From positions 62,001-126,000 of the forward strand of contig DS480347.1 of the NCBI GenBank assembly GCA_000154345.1: a DNA stretch of 64,000 bases. Reading direction: 5' to 3'. The notes under the pieces are model-generated. The model saw only the letters and a list, made by a program, of their open reading frames with translations. It was not told where the DNA came from and did no database searches. How positions within the stretch are numbered: position 1 is the first letter of the stretch; the number at the start of each line of letters is the position of its first letter. Shown piece after piece: positions 59,322-64,000 of the stretch. Source of the DNA: [Clostridium] leptum DSM 753 (GTDB lineage: Bacteria > Bacillota > Clostridia > Oscillospirales > Acutalibacteraceae). The position numbers were made by a program, and so were the translations under genes.

Positions 59322-60081
59322 ACGGATCAAAGAAGCCTTTGAACAGGTACAGGCGGAAAGCGGATTAAAAGACAGAACGAAAGCGTATGTTTCCAGAAAA
59401 ACCGGGAGTTACCGGAGGGCAGGAACTGCAAAATATAAAGTCCTCGCCTCTGCTTTCGCGTGCGTAGCTTTGCTGCTGTTCGGCGGTTACTGGCTGTATT
59501 TTACGCCGACGGTTGAAATCAGCATAGACGTTAATCCGTCGATAGAACTGGGCGTCAACCGCTTTAACCGTATTGTTTCTCTGGAAAGCTATAATGAGGA
59601 CGGGCAGGCATTGCTCGATTCTTTGGATATAAGATTTACAGAATACTCCGATGCGGTCACTCAAATTATTGAGAGTGAGGATATTACGTCGCTGCTCTCC
59701 GACGGCGAGATCATGACCATTGCCGTCATAGGGGAGGACAGCACACAGTCTAAAGAGGTTCTTTCTACGGTGCAATCCTGTACTTCCGGAAAGAGCAACA
59801 CCTATTGCTACGCCGCCCGTACAGAAGAAGTACAAGCGGCGCATGAAACCGGCCTTTCCTACGGGAAATACAGGGCGTATTTGGAGCTGCAGGAACTGGA
59901 TCCCACGGTTACGGTCGAGCAAATCCAAACCATGACCATGCGGGAGATCAGGGAGCGGATATGGGAACTATCGGGCGATGGCGACAGCGAAACCCAGCCT
60001 TCCGGCAACGGCCATGGACAGCAGGGGAATGGGAACGGCCAGGGCCAGCAGAACCGTTGGGGAAGGACAAATATACCATGA
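59314..60081 (+). CDS. RsgI-like membrane anti-sigma factor
   Basis: A 255-residue protein with a short cytoplasmic N-terminus (MDERIKEAFEQV, expected to bind the sigma factor), one membrane helix (VLASAFACVALLLFGGYWLY) and the conserved RsgI juxtamembrane domain VEISIDVNPSIELGVNRFNR (about 70-90). The extracellular C-terminus ends in a Gly/Asn/Gln-rich tail (GNGHGQQGNGNGQGQQNRWG). In Clostridia RsgI proteins sense extracellular signals such as polysaccharides. Here the upstream secreted repeat protein may be the cognate signal or target. GGGAGG precedes the ATG at 59314. Confidence 0.92.
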   Translation: MDERIKEAFEQVQAESGLKDRTKAYVSRKTGSYRRAGTAKYKVLASAFACVALLLFGGYWLYFTPTVEISIDVNPSIELGVNRFNRIVSLESYNEDGQALLDSLDIRFTEYSDAVTQIIESEDITSLLSDGEIMTIAVIGEDSTQSKEVLSTVQSCTSGKSNTYCYAARTEEVQAAHETGLSYGKYRAYLELQELDPTVTVEQIQTMTMREIRERIWELSGDGDSETQPSGNGHGQQGNGNGQGQQNRWGRTNIP

Positions 60082-60133
60082 TGTCGTGTGTTTCTTGGCG
60101 GGACTCTTAAGGGACAATAGAAGGGGTGACCAA

Positions 60134-60465
60134 ATGTGGCTGATAGCGGCAATCCTGTCTTCCTTTTTCGCCGGCATAACATCCGTCCTGGCCAAGTACG
60201 GGATTAGGAAAACAGATTCGGACATTGTGACGGCGCTCCGGACAATCGTGGTTTTGATTTGTCCTGGCTTATGGTTCTTGCCGTCGGCTCTGCCGGCACA
60301 ATCACGCAGACCCAGCCAAAGTCATCGCTGTTTTTAATTTTATCAGGCGGGGCTGCGGGTGCGTTCTGGCCTTCATTGTTTAGAGCGATTTTGACTGGAC
60401 TCGTCTCTTATCTTGGTATAGTAAATATTAGCAGTCGCAATAAACGCAAACAGCACCCGGGCTGA
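60134..60465 (+). pseudogene. EamA/DMT-type transporter, truncated and frameshifted
   Basis: The frame from ATG 60134 reads WLIAAILSSFFAGITSVLAK and TDSDIVTALRTIVVL, the first EamA half-repeat. After about 60245 a different frame carries LSWLMVLAVGSAGTITQTQP and SSLFLILSGGAAGAFWPSLF, the next conserved region. The second half-repeat is missing and the tail (VSYLGIVNISSRNKRK) is unrelated. At least one indel and a large deletion have destroyed it. Confidence 0.75.
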
Positions 60466-60483
60466 TTAAATCGGCCCGGGTGC
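60453..60483. terminator. GC-rich hairpin at the right edge of the accessory region
   Basis: GCACCCGGGC (60453-60462) pairs perfectly with GCCCGGGTGC (60474-60483). It lies just past the stop of the minus-strand dehydrogenase gene; the T run is weak. Confidence 0.7.
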
Positions 60484-60502
60484 CGTCTGTCTCTAGCAGG
60501 GA

Positions 60503-61528
60503 TTACAGATGGTATTCCATGGGATAGGTGAGGTAGCAGTGGGGATCCAGCTGGTCGCAGGTTACATAGCCGGCCGGAGCCGCCAGTAGTCTGGGAATAC
60601 GGTTGACGACTGTGGCGCAGGTATGCTCTACCGTGGCGGGCTTCACCACATGGAATTCCGTGTTGGGCTCGCCGGTGAGCCACCAGTCGCACATATCGCC
60701 GTCGTCCGGGCCATAGACCTTGCCGATGGTTTCCTCTTCAATGGTAATGCCCTGCATGGTCTCGATGGTGACGACTGCGGACATACCGATGCAGTTACCA
60801 GCTGGGATAGTCTTGCCCAGGGTGGAACTGTATACATCGTGATCCACCACATAGGGAACGTGCTTCTGATCAATGCTCTTGATGGTTAGGCCCAGCTTGT
60901 TGCAGAGGGCTTCGCTGGCGTTCCAGGCATAAGAGGGCTCAAACTCCGCCGGATGGGCGATCTGCGCCTCAAATTCCTCTTTGGTCAAATCGCAGCCGTG
61001 CGCTTTGGCCAGGGCCAAACCGTAGTCCTCCACGTTATAGCTGTAAGCGCCTTTAATCTTGGTAAGCTTGTTGCAGCCGCTGGCTACCATGGCCACCATA
61101 TTGATCCAGAAAATATCCTGCATACCAGAGCCGGTGATGGTGCAGTTGTTCGCCTTGGCCAGCGCGTCCAGACGGTTGATCTGGGCGGCAGAAGTAGTCC
61201 AGGGATAGATGGCTTCCTCGCAGGTGGTGATGACGTTGACGCCGCGGGAGACGCATTTCTCCACGTGATCGTAAATATCCCCGATAAAGCTGAACAGGGT
61301 AACGATGGCCACGTCGGCATCGCACTCGTCCAGGACCTTGTCCGCATCATTGGAGATGATGATGCCGGTTTTCACCCCCAGGCCCGCATAATCGCCCACG
61401 TCCATCCCGACAACTTCGGGGTTCACGTCGATAGCGCCTACGATCTGCGCGCCGTGCTCATACAGATAACGCAGGGTATACTTTGCCATTTTCCCGCATC
61501 CGTACTGGACAACCTTGATTTTTTTCAT
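60503..61528 (-). CDS. DapB-like NAD(P)-dependent dehydrogenase (2,4-diaminopentanoate dehydrogenase-like)
   Basis: A 341-residue enzyme. The Rossmann start is VVQYGCGKMAKYTLRYLYEH, followed by IVGAIDVNPEVVGMDVGDYA and VNVITTCEEAIYPW, a layout shared by dihydrodipicolinate reductase-like and 2,4-diaminopentanoate dehydrogenases. GSGMQDIFWINMVAM lies where the latter has a GxGxNPG loop. The C-terminal domain includes YGPDDGDMCDWWLTGEP. The substrate is probably an amino acid derivative but cannot be assigned. AAGGAGG precedes the ATG. It lies downstream of a MerR gene and a promoter with MerR-type spacing. Confidence 0.82.
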   Translation of the reverse strand: MKKIKVVQYGCGKMAKYTLRYLYEHGAQIVGAIDVNPEVVGMDVGDYAGLGVKTGIIISNDADKVLDECDADVAIVTLFSFIGDIYDHVEKCVSRGVNVITTCEEAIYPWTTSAAQINRLDALAKANNCTITGSGMQDIFWINMVAMVASGCNKLTKIKGAYSYNVEDYGLALAKAHGCDLTKEEFEAQIAHPAEFEPSYAWNASEALCNKLGLTIKSIDQKHVPYVVDHDVYSSTLGKTIPAGNCIGMSAVVTIETMQGITIEEETIGKVYGPDDGDMCDWWLTGEPNTEFHVVKPATVEHTCATVVNRIPRLLAAPAGYVTCDQLDPHCYLTYPMEYHL

Positions 61529-61567
61529 GATTTGCTGCCTCCTTTGAGTAATTTGACGTTTTCCTGA

Positions 61568-61640
61568 TAGGAAAAGAACATCAACCCGCCTTTTCCTATT
61601 CTAATTGTTAGTCTAAACCCTCATGCGGAAGGAGAGTCAA
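61568..61640 (-). promoter_or_regulatory. MerR-type promoter with 19-bp spacer and an inverted repeat in the leader
   Basis: On the minus strand TTGACT (61640-61635) and TAGACT (61615-61610) are 19 bases apart, the over-long spacing used by MerR activators, which unwind such promoters. TAGGAAAAG (61568-61576) is repeated inverted at 61590-61598 just past the expected start site. Confidence 0.6.
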
Positions 61641-61669
61641 GAGAAGTTGTGAAACTTTTAGCAAATTTT

Positions 61670-62515
61670 TTATTTTCGGAAGGTTACCGGTACCTGCAGC
61701 CGCAGGAACATACGGCGGGGGTCGCTGTCAAATACGTTGAAGCCGGTCATTACTTCGCAGATATAGTCCCCGGATACATGGTAATTCATCTCCTGGCAAT
61801 GTTCCCGCAGCAACTGAGCGCAGCGCACTTCGTTGTCGTAGTTATCCAGATAGATACAGGCATACATGCCGCTTTCCACCACCTGCAGGCTGGGCGGTTC
61901 CCCTTCATTCCAATCGCCGGTGAAAATAAAGATACGGTCTGCTACAAAACAGCCGTCCAGGAAATTTTCCCGGAGAATGGAGGTGCCGATGTTGTAAGAA
62001 TGGATTTGCGGGAATCCCTCGCTTTCCAGCTTCAGGCGCAGCTCCCGCAGCACTTTCTCATAGCTGTGGACGTCGTCCTGATAAAAGTTGTAGGAGCAGG
62101 GGATCCCCCAGGCAAAGCGGCGGTCAATGTATTCTAGGGAGAAGGTACCTGTAGACGGGGATTTCCGGTACCGCTCGATGGATAGGATCGCCCGTTCCAC
62201 GGCGTCATGCTGGGCTTTGAGCTGGCGCATCTGCTGGTGGATCTGTTCATTCTTCTGGGAGAGCAGCTCCTCAATCAGGGAGATGTCTTCTTTCTGCAGT
62301 ACCTGGGTGATCTGGGCCAGGCTCATGCCCAGCTCTTTCATGTAGGCGATCATCTCCAGCCGGGCGTTTTGATTGATGTCATAATAACGGTAGCCGGTCT
62401 CCGGATCGATATACCGGGGCTTGAGCAGCTCTTTTTCGTCATAAAGCCGAAGAGTGGGCACGGAGACCCGGTTCATGGCAGCCATCTTCCCGATGGGAAT
62501 GAGGCCTTCCTTCAT
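61670..62515 (-). CDS. MerR family regulator with GyrI-like effector domain
   Basis: A 281-residue regulator. The MerR winged helix is PIGKMAAMNRVSVPTLRLYD, then KELLKPRYIDPETGYRYYDI. A coiled dimerisation helix follows (about 85-120). The C-terminal roughly 150 residues resemble the BmrR/GyrI-like ligand-binding domain. The ATG at 62515 follows AGGAGGG. It is just upstream of the DapB-like dehydrogenase and probably activates it when it binds a small ligand. Confidence 0.92.
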   Translation of the reverse strand: MKEGLIPIGKMAAMNRVSVPTLRLYDEKELLKPRYIDPETGYRYYDINQNARLEMIAYMKELGMSLAQITQVLQKEDISLIEELLSQKNEQIHQQMRQLKAQHDAVERAILSIERYRKSPSTGTFSLEYIDRRFAWGIPCSYNFYQDDVHSYEKVLRELRLKLESEGFPQIHSYNIGTSILRENFLDGCFVADRIFIFTGDWNEGEPPSLQVVESGMYACIYLDNYDNEVRCAQLLREHCQEMNYHVSGDYICEVMTGFNVFDSDPRRMFLRLQVPVTFRK

Positions 62516-62699
62516 AAGCGTCCCTCCTAAAACTCTCATCTTAATACAGAGTTTAACACCTTATATTATAAAAAGCAAGCAGATGTATAACACAGCCGCT
62601 CGGCAGGCGTTGACGCGGTTTATATTTTTTATTACAATATTCATACAAGAAAATAAAATATTCTCTCTATAAGCAGGATATTGTCAGAAAAGGCAGTGG

Positions 62700-63662
62700 A
62701 TGAAATTGAAAAGGATTATGGATTGGATTCGCAGCCATAAAAGGCAGGCCATTTTTATCGTAATTGTGCTGGCTGTGATTTTTTGCATCGGGATAGCTGT
62801 GGCTGTGATGCTGGGAATCAAAGGCGGATCGGAAGAACTTTCCGGAAAAGCGCCAGAGAAAACGGCGGTTTCAGCAGAAAATGAGCCGGTGGATAGCGGT
62901 ACTGCCATTTACAGCAGTGCAGGAACAACACAACAAACAGATGCTTCGGGCGCCGAAAGTACCTCTTCAGATTCTGAAGCAAAAGAGGGTCAAACCAGGG
63001 AGCCTGGCGCCAGTTCGGAAACAGCGACGGCTTCCAAAGAGACCGAACATCCCTCCCATACGGATACAGTTACAGACTCGGGCAGTACATCTCATTCTTC
63101 CAGCCACGTAACCTCCCGGCCGAATGATGTGACGGATCATCCGTCCAGTGGAACAGAAGGGGGAGAAACGCCGCATGTTCATACGTGGGTATCTGTAAGC
63201 CCTGAGAACAGCGGGCATATGGAATATGGGGCGGAATGCCGCATACATGGGGCGAACGGGGAAGAACCAATGTTCTTTCGAACACTGAATGACTTATATC
63301 TCCATCAAGCGGCGGATGGCTGTATGTCCAGCTGGGGGACCGGCTTCAAGGGCCTGGCGTATAAATACTGTTCAGGATGCGGCGAAGAAGTCGTAACGGG
63401 ACATGTGCATGACTTTGGCACAGTGGAAAAGCAGGTCTACTTTGATAAGGTGACATGTGAATGCGGAATGGCTTTTACAGGAGGAAAGGATTACACGGCG
63501 CTGGAATCCTGGAAGACCCATGCAGACATCTATACAAGCCATGGATATCCAAGAGAGGAGCATGACACCTATCAAACCGGCACAGGAAGCGTGACGCGGT
63601 ATGAGGCTACAAAAACCTGTACCTGCGGCTGGCATCCGGTCGATGACACCCCGGTTTATTAA
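62700..63662 (+). CDS. Membrane-anchored protein with Ser/Thr-rich linker and His/Cys domain
   Basis: A 320-residue protein. One N-terminal membrane helix (about 17-38) is followed by about 110 low-complexity Ser/Thr/Glu residues, then a C-terminal domain with His/Cys pairs: HVHTWVSVSPENSGHMEYGA, YKYCSGCGEEVVTGHVHDFG, VTCECGMAF and KTCTCGWHP. The domain is probably metal-binding and lies outside the cell. The two surface proteins in the window have similar HxW/CxxC units, suggesting a related module. The ribosome binding site is weak. No named family assigned. Confidence 0.75.
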   Translation: MKLKRIMDWIRSHKRQAIFIVIVLAVIFCIGIAVAVMLGIKGGSEELSGKAPEKTAVSAENEPVDSGTAIYSSAGTTQQTDASGAESTSSDSEAKEGQTREPGASSETATASKETEHPSHTDTVTDSGSTSHSSSHVTSRPNDVTDHPSSGTEGGETPHVHTWVSVSPENSGHMEYGAECRIHGANGEEPMFFRTLNDLYLHQAADGCMSSWGTGFKGLAYKYCSGCGEEVVTGHVHDFGTVEKQVYFDKVTCECGMAFTGGKDYTALESWKTHADIYTSHGYPREEHDTYQTGTGSVTRYEATKTCTCGWHPVDDTPVY

Positions 63663-63845
63663 CCGCGGAAAAGAGAAGCAGACATAAACAGCTTTTGGAT
63701 TTTCACTGTCATCTACCCAAAAGAATATTTGATGATGACGGGGATATTATATTTATTGCGCGCCGAAAGCTTGTATCATGCGAATTCCTCATAACTGCAA
63801 CCGCCGACTGGATTGCTCCCATCGGCTGTACGGCATGTAGTTTCA

Positions 63846-64000
63846 CTATTTTACTATGGTATACCTGGTACTTCTTGCTCTTCTATTCTGCTTTAACAGA
63901 TTACTTTTTACCAATTTTTTCAGGATTCTGACAGCAGTAGATGAAATCACTCCAAGCAATCCGATTATATCATTTCTTGTAACAGCTCCATGTAACCGAG
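63846..64000 (-). CDS. C-terminus of a winged-helix protein (continues beyond the window)
   Basis: The frame ends at TAG 63846-63848 and enters from the right edge. It reads LHGAVTRNDIIGLLGVISST, then AVRILKKLVKSNLLKQNRRA and RSTRYTIVK. This is the pattern of a C-terminal winged-helix domain with a recognition helix (STAVRILKKLV), such as occurs at the end of AlbA_2/RecG-like transcription regulators. The family cannot be decided from the fragment. Confidence 0.5.
   Translation of the reverse strand, partial: RLHGAVTRNDIIGLLGVISSTAVRILKKLVKSNLLKQNRRARSTRYTIVK

Noticed and set aside
63695..63931. 78-codon plus-strand frame near the right edge
   Set aside because: No ribosome binding site, and the minus strand here encodes a convincing winged-helix C-terminus.

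Overview
The window comes from a Bacillota chromosome, most likely a gut anaerobe of class Clostridia (Oscillospiraceae/Ruminococcaceae-like). Supporting signs are strong AGGAGG ribosome binding sites, consensus sigma-A promoters, a tryptophan T-box riboswitch, a CIRCE heat-shock operator, an RsgI-type anti-sigma factor, an Rnf ion-pumping operon and TTG/GTG starts. No rRNA, tRNA or CRISPR array was found. Identifications rest on reading motifs by eye; no database search was run.

Region 1 (1-29.6 kb) is GC-rich, conserved chromosomal sequence. A minus-strand operon runs apbE, NusG-domain-II protein, Gx-transporter-like protein, rnfC, rnfD, rnfG, rnfE (cut by the window edge). It is followed by an iron alcohol dehydrogenase with lrgA/lrgB, an 8-oxoguanine glycosylase and a DUF6062 gene. 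Next comes a 390-bp AT-rich gap with a cluster of DnaA-box-like sites. From there to 29.6 kb every gene is on the plus strand: rlmB, a very large membrane protein that looks like a catalytically dead P-type ATPase, an EF-G-like GTPase, rsuA, a stand-alone sugar-transporter ATPase, a CdaR-like regulator, ftsE-ftsX with two tandem EnvC-like M23 hydrolases, then greA-lysS.

Region 2 (29.8-60.5 kb) is a lower-GC, patchwork accessory region. It starts with a decayed conjugative element (a VirD4/TraG coupling protein with frameshifts and a stop). It then holds an iron-sulfur/nitroreductase operon with an ArsR regulator, cdd, hsp20 under CIRCE, a cell-wall-anchored surface protein behind an 18-copy ACGC repeat, a two-component system with a frameshifted PepSY protein, a run of broken small genes, a complete trpEGDCFBA operon behind a T-box leader, a second surface protein, LysR/alcohol dehydrogenase/DUF3737 genes, an acetyltransferase-aldo/keto reductase chimera, a broken TetR gene, a Ca-binding-repeat secreted protein with a sigma/RsgI pair, and a broken EamA transporter.

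Region 3 (60.5-64 kb) returns to higher GC, with a DapB-like dehydrogenase and its MerR regulator, a membrane-anchored His/Cys-rich protein, and the end of a winged-helix gene.

The most striking observation is at 35.94-36.22 kb. A short leader ORF runs through the (ACGC)18 repeat and on through a Rho-independent terminator placed just before a surface-protein gene. In the present repeat length the frame stays open through the terminator; in the other two frames translation would stop before it. This is the layout expected of a repeat-length-controlled (phase-variable) translational attenuator.
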